DNA from: Dolomedes plantarius
Lineage: Eukaryota > Arthropoda > Arachnida > Araneae > Dolomedidae
NCBI GenBank assembly: GCA_907164885.2
Contig: OU015493.1
Location: forward strand, 64,487,477 to 64,551,476
DNA: 64,000 nucleotides
Reading direction: 5' to 3'
In this document: positions 48,719 to 61,500 of the stretch, piece after piece
Layout of the letters: each line of letters begins with the position of its first letter
How positions within the stretch are numbered: the first letter of the stretch is position 1
Position numbers and translations under genes: made by a program
The notes under the pieces: model-generated
What the model was told of the DNA's origin: nothing
The model's database searches: none
The model's input: the letters and a program-made list of their open reading frames with translations, nothing else

Positions 48719-49437
48719 AAACATTTTTTATAAATACTGGTGATCAATTATGTTGAAACATTTGAATTTATAAAAGTAAACAAGTACTATTAAAAAAAAA
48801 TTTTAAAGTCAATTCCTACTTAGGTCAACAAAGAAAAATTTTATTTTAGTTACTTTTTGGCGGGGAATTGCACTGATATTGGCTCGATTCTGTGAACACC
48901 ATTATTGCCGAGAAATTTTTTTCTCCCATATAAAACTAAAATTAATTAATTTAATTTAATTAATGAATTAATATTTAAAAAACTGTATTAACATCAAGTG
49001 TCATCCACTACATGTTTAGAAAAATGTATTTGAACTTGAGTGGATGAATAAAAAGCATTTTATTAACGATTGAAAATTTGAACAAAATATATAAATATAG
49101 GGAGAGTGTGAACTAATAGTAGGAATTGAAAAAAAAGTACAAATAGAGATTTTGTTTCAGCTGATATCTTAAAAGCAAAATATTATTTAAGATTATAACT
49201 TGGATTTTTTAGAACAGATTTTAAAATTATAAGGCATTTTTTTGTATAATGATCCGTATGCAGTTGATGGAAATAATCATCACTAAATGCCTTAATTAAA
49301 TTTAAAAAAACAATATTTTTTGCCCCGGACCTCTGTATGAAAGATCTTTTCACCGTCGTATTACGACAAACATCTGGAATCTGGAAAAAGCAATCTTTTC
49401 TGATTGTTTACGACTAAATAACCCGTTTCCTCATCTA
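48719..49437. other. unassigned AT-rich DNA
   Basis: Nothing recognised. Confidence 0.4.
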
Positions 49438-50130
49438 TCTATATATATAAAACAGTTCCGTAACTGACTCATTCATTCATTCATTCATTCATTCATTCAC
49501 TGACTGACTGACATACAACGCACAGACCAAACCGCTGGACCTAAAGGGCTGAAATTTTGCATGGCGATTCTTCTAATAGTGTAGGGGTGCACTAAGAAAG
49601 ATTTTTCAAAAATTCTTCTTAGATTTTTTGAAATAAAATTTTTAAGATGTTTTTTAAACTTTTTTTACGTTTGCATTTAAAATAATACATTGAGGGTTAT
49701 AAAATTTATATCACGAGAAAGATCATAAAAATTCCTTCAAAATGAAATTTTTTTCGAATTTTTACCTTCATTTCCTGATTTTTGGTGAATTTTTAAAGAT
49801 TAATTTTTAGAATTTAATTTATTAAATGCTGATCACGTGATTTCTTTTTCTGGTACTTTAAATAAATTTATCGTCACGTGCAAAAAAAAAAAAGACAAAA
49901 AAAATATTTTTTTCTTGCTAATGCGGCAGACGATTGGACTTTATTTTGCCTATAAAAATATCCCTTACGATTTTTTTTTATAAATATGTTTTTTTACATC
50001 AATTGTATACATTGATCGTCGTATTTATTATAAATATATATATATTTATTTTTTTTGGAATTAATTGCATACATTGACCGTTGTATTTAATTTCAATGTA
50101 CTCCGTAGCGAAGCGCGGGTTTTCAGCTAG
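49438..50130 (+). mobile_element. non-autonomous Helitron, tandem unit 1
   Basis: Begins TCTATATATATAAAACAG after A and ends TTTTCAGCTAG. A 3' hairpin (CCGT ... GCGG with inner GC/GC pairs) lies about 11 bases before CTAG. A (CATT)n expansion at about 49470-49498 sets it apart from the next two units. Confidence 0.9.
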
Positions 50131-50800
50131 TATATATATAAAGCAGTTCCGTAACTGACTCACTGACTGACATACAACGCACTGACCAAACCGCTAGACC
50201 TAAAGGGCTGAAATTTTGCATGGCGATTCTCCTTATAGTGTAGGGGTGCACTAAGAGAGATTTTTGGAAAATTCTTCTTAGATTTTTTTAAATTAAATTT
50301 TTAAGCTGTTTTAGTAACTTTTTTTAAGTTTGCATTTAAAATAATAATTTGAGGGTTATAAAATTTATATCACAAGAAAGATCATAAAAATTTCTTTAAA
50401 ATGAAATCTTTTTCGAATCTTTACCTCTATTTCGTGATTTTTGGTTAATTTTTAAATATTAATTTTTAGAATTTAATTTAATAAATGCCGATCGCGTGAT
50501 TTCTTTTTCTGGTACTTTAAATAAATTTATCGTCACGTGCATAACAATTAAATAAACAAAAAAATATTTTTTTTTCTTGCTAATGCGGCAGACGATTAGA
50601 CATTATTTTATCTATAAAAATATCCCTTACGATTTTTTTATAAAGATATATATTTTTTCTACATCAATTGTATATATTGATAGTCGTATTTGTTATAAAT
50701 ATATATATACATATATTTATTTTTCTGGCATTATTTGCATACATTAACCGTTGTATTTAATTTGAATGTACTCCGTAGCGAAGTGCGGGCTTTCAGCTAG
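50131..50800 (+). mobile_element. non-autonomous Helitron, tandem unit 2
   Basis: Follows unit 1 with no spacer: CTAG then TATATATATAAAGCAGTTCC. 670 bp, ends TTTCAGCTAG. Most positions equal units 1 and 3. An internal (AT)n lies near 50697. Confidence 0.92.
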
Positions 50801-51460
50801 TATATATATAAAACAGTTCCGTAACTGACTCACTGACTGACATACAACGCACAGACCAAACCGCTGGACCTAAAGGGCTGAAATTTTGCATGGCGATTCT
50901 TCTTATGGTGTAGAGGTGCACTAAGAGAGATTTTTGAAAAATTCTTCTTAGATTTTTTTAAATTAAATTTTTTAGCTGTTTTAGTAACCTTTTTTAAGTT
51001 TGCATTTAAAACAATAAATTGAGGGTTATAAAATTTATATCACGAGAAAGATCAGAAAAATTCTTTTAAAATGAAATCTTTTTCGAATCTTTACCTCGAT
51101 TTTCTGATTTTTGGTGAATTTTTAAAGATTAATTTTTAGAATTTAATTTATTAAGTTCTGATCACGTGATTTCTTTTTCTGGTACTTTAAATAAATTTAT
51201 CGTCACGTGCATAACAACTAAATAGACAAAAAAAAATTTCTTGCTAATGTGGCAGACGATTGGACATTATTTTATCTATAAAACTATCCCTTATGATTTT
51301 TTTTATAAATATGTATTTTTTTTTTCTACATCAATTGTATATATTGAGTGTCGCATTTATTATAAATATATATATTTATTTTTTTGGCATTCATTGCATA
51401 CATTGACCGTTGTATTTAATTTGAATTTTTCTCAGTAGCGAAGCGTGGGTTTTCAGCTAG
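50801..51460 (+). mobile_element. non-autonomous Helitron, tandem unit 3
   Basis: Again joined directly to the preceding CTAG. 660 bp, ends TTTTCAGCTAG followed by T. Confidence 0.92.
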
Positions 51461-52970
51461 TTAATTAATAAACGATTTCCCATCGTCTCCTAAATACGCA
51501 AAACACCGTTTATGTCTCGTGGAAATCTGATAGTGCAGGACATTACCGGAAAAGAGGAAAAAGCAAATTGAAATTAATTCATGGGGAAATATATTAATCC
51601 AATTTTTACTGATTTTTTCAAATACGATATGGTCATTTTATAGTTCTTAACTTTTTATGGTGCACGATATTTTTCGCTTTCTTTCCGTGGCAAAAAACCT
51701 ACAAATATTTGAAACACCCAATAAATAGCTGACCATCAGAAACTGCGTCGTCTGACAGCAAACGGCAGAAATTCCAACTTCTGTGATCAGAAAGTAAATA
51801 TTTTTAAAAAAAAGATGAGGAAATTTTGTAAGTCGTCTACATAATTTGAAAGAGTTTTAAGTCAAGGGATGGAACAGATGGGGTGATCGTGTTTAATTGT
51901 GGTCTATATTTTCTGCAACATGTTAGAGAGTAAATATGCAAGTCTGGTCCACAGCGATTTCAAAATTTCATAGGGAGCAAACAGACAAATTATAATTTTA
52001 TGTACATAGATGTTAACGTGACATAAGTATGTCCACTTCTAATATTCAGTACAATATCAGGATAAATTGTTAAACTGATTGAGTAGCTAAGCGACTAGGC
52101 TAATTTTTCAATCCAGGGTAAAAAATCAGAGGCGAAAAAATTAAACTTTGGGAAATATACATTTTTTTTAACATAAACGTATTAATAACGACGGGGATTA
52201 AAGTAAATGCTTCATTCCAAATTAAATATAAACACTCGACCCAAAATGTCTGTGCTAAAAAAACACTTTTTCACTAGTAAGAGAGAAAATACAAATTACT
52301 GATAGAAAAGGCAAAAAAAGGACTAAGACGGAAGTACAAATATAAAATGTCAAGTAAAAGGGTAAATCTAAATGACGGTAACTTTTTTAGAGATGTCGAA
52401 ATATCACAACGTCATTGCAATTAATTTAATGAATAACTTTTGCCATGATGAAAGTGAGCATTTCTTGCAACATAGACCGTGGTTGTCATTCCTTTTGATT
52501 TGACTGGAAAGTTTTCTTTTCATTCGTCGTTTTCGATTTTCCGTTACATAGCTTTTTGTTTTATCATTTTTTACTTATTACCTTTTTCACAAAATTTTCT
52601 TTTATGTACTATTATTTTACTTATATTGCTTAGTAGTCATTTCTCATTGAATAATGAGACCGGAAATACTTTGTGGGAGCTTTAAACTCCTTTATTGAAT
52701 GAAACATTGCTACTTAATAATGATAAAAAATATGCGTCTTTTTTTTAATTTAGTAATTGCTAAATATTCTTTCTTTTTCTCTATTGGATTTTACTCTCGT
52801 TAACGCTAATCTACCATCCATAAAGAAGTAACCCTCACTTTGCAATCTAACTATAAACCAAATCCTAACTAACCTGACTAAACATAGCCACAGACTTGTA
52901 GTGGTCAAAGGCCTCTCTTAAAATATTAGATTCAAACAATAAACTTCTGTTTTCATGCTGTTCGATTTAA
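51461..52970. other. unassigned AT-rich DNA
   Basis: No gene or element recognised. Confidence 0.4.
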
Positions 52971-52998
52971 CTGCTCAACAAACATTAAGGGAACACAA
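52971..52998 (+). mobile_element. Tc1-type end, solitary
   Basis: CTGCTCAACAAACATTAAGG is a typical Tc1 terminal repeat, like that at 9735. No transposase or partner end follows. Confidence 0.45.
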
Positions 52999-53035
52999 AT
53001 ATATATAAAGTGCTGCCAGTGTAATAAAACATTTC

Positions 53036-53664
53036 AGTTCTATTTACAGCTACATAAATTCTGATAATCCAATAAAAATGGTATTTTCAGATAGCCTGAA
53101 CTTTTCTTCGCCTTGCAACAGGATTCATTTGGCACCGCATTTACACAGTCGCGAAAGCGGCGAGTCGAATCGCGGGGGGCGAATTTGTAAACGGTGTTCT
53201 CGCCGTTTCTCCTCGCCAATCGTGCCGCTCTCTTCGGGTGCGGTTTTCTGGCACGAGTCAAAGGAGCGAATCGCGCCGTTGCGACAGGAAGTCTTGTTCA
53301 CAGCAAGAGGCGGGAATGTGAGAACGGTCACTCGCATCGATGCAGGGACGTGACTAATGTCTCGCGAATGTCTTGAGGGTGGCGCGATCGCGAATGTGTA
53401 AATGCGGCATTATAAATTGCGTACACCGAAGGGATTTATCAGCGTTTAAAACACACTATAGCAGATTTATCCTCAAATAATTTAAATTTTAAAATATTAT
53501 TTGCATTTTTTAAAGAAAAGTAACCCAAGGTGTAAAATTTCTTTCTCTAGTACGGAGTGCAATTTTAAAAATATCTTTAAATCCAACTAGGCATTCCTTG
53601 GACACATTTTCTCCATAGGTTAACATTGAGGTGAGCGAGTCCAATAGAATTAGTACAGACTTAA
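53036..53664. mobile_element. TTAA-flanked MITE, copy D, interrupted
   Basis: Aligns with copy A from TATTTACAGCTACATAAATT onward but lacks the left inverted end. The right end is followed by TTAA (53661-53664). A different MITE splits it at 53131-53408. Confidence 0.8.
53131..53408. mobile_element. GC-rich MITE nested in copy D
   Basis: 278 bp, rich in CpG. Ends GGCACCGCATTTACACAGTC and, inward from 53408, GCCGCATTTACACATTCGCG. The host break point is visible by comparison with copy A (GATTCATTTTATAAATTTCG uninterrupted). Its ends resemble 23458-23667 in style (CGC-TTTACAC). The four overlapping open frames are not genes. Confidence 0.8.
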
Positions 53665-54890
53665 ATATAATCTATGTATGACGGATTCTTTCATAATCTA
53701 ATTTTGGGTTCAAAAGCATCCGAGAAGACCCATTTAAGATGCTTTTAAATGCCAAACTGGAGGACGCAATAATCTGCGAAAACCCTTTTTAACCTGAAAG
53801 GAGGTAGCGGAAAAATTCTAAAAACTTAGACAGTTAAATTTTCTACTCATAATTTATGTAAAGGGCCATATGAAATGCTTATAAAAACTGTCAAAATGTG
53901 TTATCTGATGGGGCTCGTTTGAATTCATTCTGGTACGGAGGAAAACTGTTTTCTTGAAAACGGAGACATAGGGGTACTGAAGACGAAAACATTTTTGTCT
54001 TCTTGATTCGAATCGATCTTTTTGTCGATTCGATCTTTTTGTAAATCGGCTTAGGTTTATCGTCCTTAGTCCATATTATATCCTTTAATTTTCCAAAAAG
54101 TTAAATTATAATGTAAAAAATAAACATTTACTCACGTTTTCAATCATTTTCTCGTTACTACAAATGTACTCTAATGTGATGCGTAGGTTGATCGGATCTA
54201 GATTTAAGTCTTTATAACAATAATCCATTACTTCTGTTACCTGAAAAGCAGAATTCGAGGCAGTTACACAAACAATTCCCTAAAAAAAGTATTTAGAAAA
54301 AACAATGTATGTGGCTTATTCCTGTTAGCGTCAGATAACAATGCATGTGGCAATGCATGTGGCTTATAGGATTAGAGACATTTCTCGTTGGACACAAAAA
54401 TGTAACTCGCTTTAAAGTTAAGATAATCATGGCTCTTAAGCTCTTATTGCATGCTCCGTGACATTTTTATTTTGTAAAGATGAAGCTATAACTTTAACAA
54501 GGAAGGATGAAAACTAAAAAGCATTTATTAAACAGAATGGTAAACTTTCATTTCTTAGTCCGTAATTTTCTTGTAGCTATATGGAAATATGACATTGGTA
54601 TCTGTTATTGAATAAGTAAAATGTTCCCAGCTATACTCTCGTAAAAAAAATCGTAAAATAGAATGATTTCAGGTATATATATGTCAGGGGAAATATGCAA
54701 GTAAATATCTACTTTTTTAAAAATGCGTGAAAGCAAGGTAACGAGAAATTTACTTATACTATTCTCTTAGGTAAAGTAAAATTGGTTTTTAAAGAGATAA
54801 AAAGGATTTAAAAGAGAAAGCGAGGAAAGATAACTACGGTTCTAAAAAATATTCTTATGTACAATTACTGTTTGAAAAGTGATCGGAGTT
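53665..54890. other. unassigned AT-rich DNA
   Basis: Nothing recognised beyond a short ATGCATGTGGC duplication near 54340. Confidence 0.4.
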
Positions 54891-54901
54891 AAAGTAGATA
54901 T

Positions 54902-55243
54902 GTTTTTCTTTGTTATGGTCCTGGCCGGAGTATCCCGACCAGGTCCATATAGGTTTACGAGCTGAGGTGTGTGGCTCCAGTTTACAATATCACCACAAGG
55001 GTTAGAGTCTGACTTTAGCCAGGTGCCACTTCAATTTTGACAGAGTATCCCCAGAAGTGACATCTCAGAGAATCATACCTTCTCCCACCCTCTGTGGCCT
55101 CATAGAAGAACTTTACGGCCTATAGATTTAACGTCCCCATATCCGGCCTAGACACGAAGGGATTTAATGGCGCTTGTCGGGATTTGAACCAATCACTCTC
55201 GGGGCCGAAATCCGACGCGCTGCCACTAGGTTATCTCAAGCCC
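54902..55243 (-). mobile_element. tRNA-derived SINE (family S3), copy 2
   Basis: Flanks AAAGTAGATAT (54891-54901) and AAAGTAGTTAT (55244-55254) agree at 10 of 11. On the minus strand, A box GATAACCTAGTGGCAGCGCG and B box GGTTCAAATCCCG. The body matches 33197-33552. Confidence 0.88.
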
Positions 55244-55254
55244 AAAGTAGTTAT

Positions 55255-55918
55255 ATTGGAAAGATTATAACTGGGAACTTAAATATAGATAAAAAATTGG
55301 TCGTAGATACTTATTACGTTTTAAAAATGTATGAATATATGGTAGCAACGGTAAAACCATGATCCAAGATAAATTTACTACCTGAAAAAAATATAACGAA
55401 TGCTTAAAGTCGAGTAACTACGATTTAAAATTTGGTTAGTTCGGTTTATGACAAAACCATAGCTCATTTTTAATGAAAGAAAAAAATGAACCAGTTGGTA
55501 AAATCTTTTCTAGCGATAAACTAGCTTATACTTTTGCGGATGTTAGATAATCTTCTGAAGAAATGGGTTAAAATTCTTGAAATTGAAATATAAATAAAAG
55601 TCTAAGACATTTAAGTAAAAACATTTTTTTATCCTCTGCCATAAGCCTGTAAGTTGACCTTGATGAAGTTTTAACTCTTTTTAAAGAAAACTTACTTTTA
55701 ACGGATAACTTACTTTAAGCCGATTTCATAACACGTAGAATTTTTTTCACTTTGGCCGTACCGAAAAGTACTTCATTTTATTTTCTTTATTCCAAGTAAA
55801 CTTTAAAACATAGTTGAATACAGTCGGCTAGTAAGAGAACATAGTTAACTTTTCGGAAGTAAAATGCAGGAACTTAGTAACAAGTTTTCTGATATCTGCG
55901 CTTAACCTTGGCAATAGC
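55255..55918. other. unassigned AT-rich DNA
   Basis: Nothing recognised. Confidence 0.4.
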
Positions 55919-55990
55919 CATAAAATACGTTTGAACGATAATTCTCATTGCCATTTCTATGGCAATGAGAATTCATGGTTATTTTATGGT
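55919..55990. repeat. compact hairpin
   Basis: AATTCTCATTGCCAT (55940-55954) and its exact complement (55959-55973) are separated by TTCT. Outside, CCATAAAATA and TATTTTATGG pair too. No promoter or gene context. Confidence 0.85.
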
Positions 55991-56320
55991 CGTTTGGTTT
56001 TCTGCAATATGTTGAACATTTTATTCCTTTTATATCAGAAATAGATACAAAAATTTATTTTAATTGAAAATAACAAAATGTAAAATCAACCCTCAAGCAA
56101 ATAAAAAAAAAGAACTTACGTATGGTGTTTCAATACTCAGACATTGTATAGCTAAATGTTGTAGCCCTATAAGAGAAATAAAAAGCTGTTTAAGAAAATT
56201 ATGTATGCATATACAGGGCTTCCAGCGAGAAAGATGTAATAAACCCAGATTGCATATAGAAAAAGCCAGATCGTAATTTAAAAAAACCCGGATTTTTACA
56301 GATTATATTTTTTATTTAAA
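55991..56320. other. unassigned AT-rich DNA
   Basis: Open frame 56064-56276 shows no known family. Confidence 0.35.
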
Positions 56321-56321
56321 A

Positions 56322-56419
56322 CTAGCTGAATACCCGTGCTTTGTTACGGAGTACATTCGAATTAAATACAATGGTCAATGTATGTAATTAATGCCCCCCG
56401 CCCAATAAATATATATATA
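56322..56419 (-). mobile_element. 3' end of a non-autonomous Helitron
   Basis: On the minus strand it ends with the hairpin CCGT ... ACGG and TATTCAGCTAG, preceded by ACATTGACCATTGTATTTAA, as in 49438-51460. Cut off in its (AT)n tract, where the large Helitron begins. Confidence 0.85.
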
Positions 56420-56447
56420 CTAGCTGAAGTACCCGGCGTTGCCCAGG
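56420..56447 (-). terminator. Helitron 3' hairpin and CTAG end
   Basis: Inverted arms at 56432-56436 and 56443-56447 (one G-T pair) enclose a 6-base loop, with the CTAG terminus eight bases further on. In Helitrons this structure marks the end of rolling-circle transfer. Confidence 0.8.
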
Positions 56448-56658
56448 ATTTTAAATATGTATGTTATCAAAATCAATTTAAAAACTAAACACAGTATAAA
56501 TAACATAGAAAAAAAAGCACATGAAATGTTACACTCATCTCAGAATTTTGGTAGATTCAGCATTTCATCATTGTTCGACTAAAAGCTGAAAAGTAAAAAT
56601 GTCAAAATATTGTCAATTTTGTTAATCTCAATTTTGTCAAAATAATCTCAATTTTGTT

Positions 56659-58330
56659 ACAGCACACCTTACTAATAAATTAATTCATACAGTACAACAC
56701 TTCAATAGCATGCAATTTCATACAGTATACTTAAAAATAAAAAAATTTCAAAATTACCATCATTACATGAATGCAAACCACTAAATACATTAGTTATACT
56801 CCTTTCGCTAACAACATAACATGTATATTTTATCTTTATATATTTACATTTAGCCATTTACCAAGTATTTTATAATTTCAATGTATTTCATAAGTTAACT
56901 AAGGTCTGCAGTACAGTTTGTTGTACCAGATTCAATACGTTTTATGTATATATTTACACTTTACTAATAAATTATTTTTACACTTAGCTAAATAAGATAC
57001 AATTTTAATATCCTATTATCACAATACATTTTGCAGTATACAATTTACCCTTATTATTCGATACATTACAGTTCAATACAGCACACCTTACTAATAAATT
57101 AATTCATACAGTACAACACTTCAATAGCATGCAATTTCATACAGTATACTTAAAAATTAAAAAATTACCATCATTACATGAATGCAAACCACTAAATACA
57201 TTAGTTATACTCTTTTCGCTAACAACATAACATGTATATTTTATCTTTATATTTTTACATTTAGCCATTTACCAAGTATTTTATAATTGCAATGCATTTC
57301 ATAAGTTAACTAATGCCTGCAGTACAGTTTGTTGTACCAGATTCAGTACGTTTTATGTATATATTTACACTTTACTAATAAATTATTTTTACACTTAGCT
57401 AAATAAGATACAATTTTAATATGCTATTTTCACAATACATTTTGCAGTATACAATTTACCCTTATTATTCGATACATTACAGTTCAATACAGCACACCTT
57501 ACTAATAAATTAATTCATACAGTACAACACTTCAATAGCATGCAATTTCATACAGTATACTTAAAAATTCAAAAAATTCAAAATTACCATCATTACATGA
57601 ATGCAAACCACTAAATACATTAGTTATACTCCTTTCGCTAACAACATAACATGTATATTTTATCTTTATATTTTTACATTTAGCCATTTACCAAGTATTT
57701 TATAATTGCAATGCATTTCATAAGTTAACTAATGCCTGCAGTACAGTTTGTTGTACCAGATTCAGTACGTTTTATGTATATATTTACACTTTACTAATAA
57801 ATTATTTTTACACTTAGCAAAATAAGATACAATTTTAATATGCTATTTTCACAATACATTTTGCAGTATACAATTTACTCTTATTATTCGATACATTACA
57901 GTTCAATACAGCACACCTTACTAATAAATTAATTCATACAGTACAACACTTCAATAGTACGCAATTTCATACAGTACACTTTACTAATAAATTAATTTTA
58001 CACTTTGCTAACTAAAATTATTATTCAATACAATACAGTTATTCAATACAGTACACTTTACTAATAAATTAATTCATACGGTACAACATTTCAATAGTAT
58101 GCGGTTTTGTACGGTACACCCTACTAATAGCTTAAATTTACACTTTGCTAACTAAAATACAGTTCTAACATACTATTTTCACTTTACATTGTGCAATATA
58201 CAATTAACCATTGTTATTCAATGCAATACAGTTATTCAGTACAGTGCATTTTACTAATGAATTATTTCGTACACTACACCTTACTAATAAATTAGTTTTA
58301 CACTTTGCTAACTAAGAAACAATTATAATA
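56659..58330. repeat. tandem repeat, about 415-bp unit, in Helitron 3' region
   Basis: ACAGCACACCTTACTAATAA begins units at 56659, 57078, 57489 and 57908 (spacings 419, 411, 419). The first three are nearly identical. The fourth decays after about 60 bases into shorter TTTACTAATAAATTA-based repeats up to about 58330. No coding. Confidence 0.93.
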
Positions 58331-58555
58331 TGCTATTTCACATTACATTGTCTCTTAAAATTCATCTATCGTAACAACTGAGTTTTTGTATTTTTTACCA
58401 TTAAATAAAAATTTTTTTTCAAGCTGCTTTTGAGTACAATACAATAAATTAAAACATATTTCTAAACAATTTATAAAGCATAGCTGATTACATTTAAAGA
58501 AAAAAAAAGGTAAATTTAAAAAATATTATACGCATTATCCCTTTTTTTTTAGTTT
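58331..58555. other. Helitron 3' untranslated stretch
   Basis: AT-rich sequence between the tandem array and the stop codon; no feature seen. Confidence 0.4.
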
Positions 58556-61500
58556 TCATTTTAGAACTTCCTTGTATACAACATTGGTAGTTTTACCTTC
58601 AGGTGTTAATATTTCCAGGCTGCTTGGTGAACTGACTCTGGAACAGGCCACATAAAACTGGCCATGTGAAAAGCATTCCTCCCTCAAGTAAATCCCTGCC
58701 ATCTTCAGCGATTGTCCTTGGGACTTGTTGATAGTCATACCAAAGCAAACCTTGATGGGGAACTGCAGTCTCTTAAACTCAAAGGGATAATCTGATGGAA
58801 TGAGTGGTATTCGGGGTATTAAAACAGATTCTCCCTGAGCACAGCCGGTGAACACTGTAGCCTCAATGACGTTCCTTTGAAGGGCTGTTATTTGCAGCCT
58901 GGTACCATTGCAGAGTTTTGGAGGGTTGAGGTTGCGCAGTAACATAACTGGAGCCCCCACTTTGAGATGAAGCATATGGGTTGTGAGGCCAGGAGGGTTA
59001 AGCGTATTGAGAAACTCCACAGGATAATGGACTGCATCCTCCATGTGCAAGACTGAGTCAACAGACTTGTATGTCATTTCTGCACCTTCAAAACTCTTCA
59101 GTAGACTCTCATTAATGTTATCAGCACTATCATTCTTTGGAGTCAAAATAGCACGTTCGCTTAACCAGTCCATGGACTTCTCCTTGATATTGGCAATATC
59201 AGGATATATCCTGGCTGTTAGGGCTGCTAGGGTTGTCAGAACTGAGCCAAGACCTGCAGGGATGGTAATTTTCCCTTCAGACTCTGGATATTCTCCATCT
59301 CCTATTTTCAGTAATAGTTCAGAGAATTGGCCAGCAGAGACATCACCCATCATGTGCACTCTCATGTTCTTCCTGAGAGATAACTTTGTGATGAAGGGCC
59401 ACAGAAATGAAGCTTTGATGCATGCTTTAACCTGGTCTGCCCTAGTTCCCCTTGGCACTACTGGCAGAGTCTGGCGGAAATCCCCAGCCAACAACAAAGT
59501 GACTCCCCCCATCAATCCATCATTGTCTCGGATATCCTTAAGAGTTCTGCTAAGTGCCTCAAAAGCCCCCTTGTGCGCCATGGTGCTCTCATCCCAGACA
59601 ATAAGCTTGCAGTCCCGCAACACTTGTGCCATATCACTTTGCTTAGAAATGTTACACATGGGAATTTCGCTATGGATGAGATTGAAGGACAGTTTGAAGG
59701 TAGCGTGGGCTGTCTTACCCCCTTCCAACAATGTAGCAGCAATGCCAGAGGATGCAACAGCTAAGGCAATGCCACAATCACTCCTTACCTTTGCAAGAAG
59801 CAAGTTGAGGAGGAAAGTCTTTCCAGTACCACCTGGAGCATCTAGGAAAAAGACATGGCCAACACTTGACTGAATGCTGGCAAGAACTTGACGATAGACA
59901 GAGAGCTGATCAATTGTTAGTAAACTCTCTTTATTCGAAACCACTTGTACCAAAGCATTCTTGTCATAGCTGGTCTCCCTCATATAGTCCCTGTTCCCCA
60001 AGATATCACCAGATCTTTTTGGTCTAGGAAGAGAGTACTGTGTCAAATCTTGTCCTCCCAGAGACAATACTGCATCTTCAATCAGCACCAAGCATCTGTT
60101 GTATACTTCATCCATAACATGCTGTACATTTCCTTGTAACTGTCTTTCTACTTGGCGTGTTATGTCCTCTGAAAGACTGTCCTTGTACTTCTCCCAAAGA
60201 CTCAGGGGATCTGAGAGCTCACAATGGAGCAGCATCACCGTGAAAAGCTCCCGCATCTTGAAAGAAGAATCACACAGGGCAGCTTCTTCCAAGGTAGAGT
60301 CCCACTGCTTGTCATCATCTAACAAACCGCGTCCTATGCATGCAGACTGGAATGTAGGATGGAGGACACCATTGACAGTCTTCAAATCTGAGAAGCATGT
60401 CGGGCCACGAACCTCATGTAACAACAGGCGAAGATGATAGCACTCAACATTTTTAGGATGAATGGCATAAACCCTTCCCAATGCAGAGTCTTTCTTCACT
60501 CCTGGCCAACCATCAACATCTTTACCTCGCTTCCTTCTTGTGAACTTATTATTTCTAAACAGAAAATAAGAAGGAACCTCACAATAAAGAAGGGATTTTG
60601 CAAAGTCATCAATTTTGCATAGTTCGAAGAAAGCTAAGAGTGTTGTCTGAGGAGGGTTTTTGAGCTTCTCAGTCAGATTCTTAGAAGTAAAGTACATACG
60701 CTGACCATTCTCGAGATGAACAGCCAGGTGAAGAACTGTGGGGTACCTTTCATGAATTGGGAATGCCAAGATCCTCCAAACTGCCTCAGAGCTGCTGAGG
60801 TACCGGCCACTCTCGTAGACCTTCACCTCATCCTCCTCATTCTCTAGACCAAAAGCTGCCTGGTCACTGCCCTTGTTAATGTACTTGCAAATGTATTTTA
60901 TTGATTTCACAGAGTTACAATACTCTACATTGATGTGAGCATTGAAAGTACGTGACAGTACAGGATTATAAGGTACAACCCAGCTGTTGTCCAACTCCAT
61001 TCCCTTGCATTTTACAGTGAACCCACCATCTTTTGGAGATCGCCTTCGGTATAGTGGATACCCATCATTACCAGTCTGGGTGTCACTTAGAAGTGGACGG
61101 GGGTACCTTTTACTGCAGCTGCCACCTTTCATGCAAGGAGAATTGCACTTCAGGCTGCCACAAGGCCCATGAATCATGTTGGCCTTGACAATGTCATAGA
61201 GAAGGGGGTCTTGCTGAGGATTAGGTATTTCGGCACAGATGACATTATCAGTCATGTCAGGGGATATGCGTTGCTCTAGCCACATCAAGATGTGAACATG
61301 AGGCAAACCCCGCTTTTGCCACTCCACAGAAAACATGAAGCAACGTACAGCTCCAAACAGACTGCCCTTGGTCAAGACATTCATCATTTTTTTTACTTTT
61401 AGGTGGAACACCCTTGCTATGATGTCATGCCGATCATGAGACTTTTGTCCGAGGAACAATGCATCTGTAATATCCTTCCACTTGGGGTTACAGGTGAAAG

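Noticed and set aside
53078..53376. Overlapping GC-rich open frames
   Set aside because: They come from the CpG-rich MITE, where stop codons are rare; both strands are open.
56659..57907. CRISPR-like array
   Set aside because: Units are over 400 bp, contiguous and without spacers, in an animal transposon.
59043..59873. 276-codon plus-strand open frame
   Set aside because: It is antisense to the helicase domain and shows no family features; a shadow of the coding strand.
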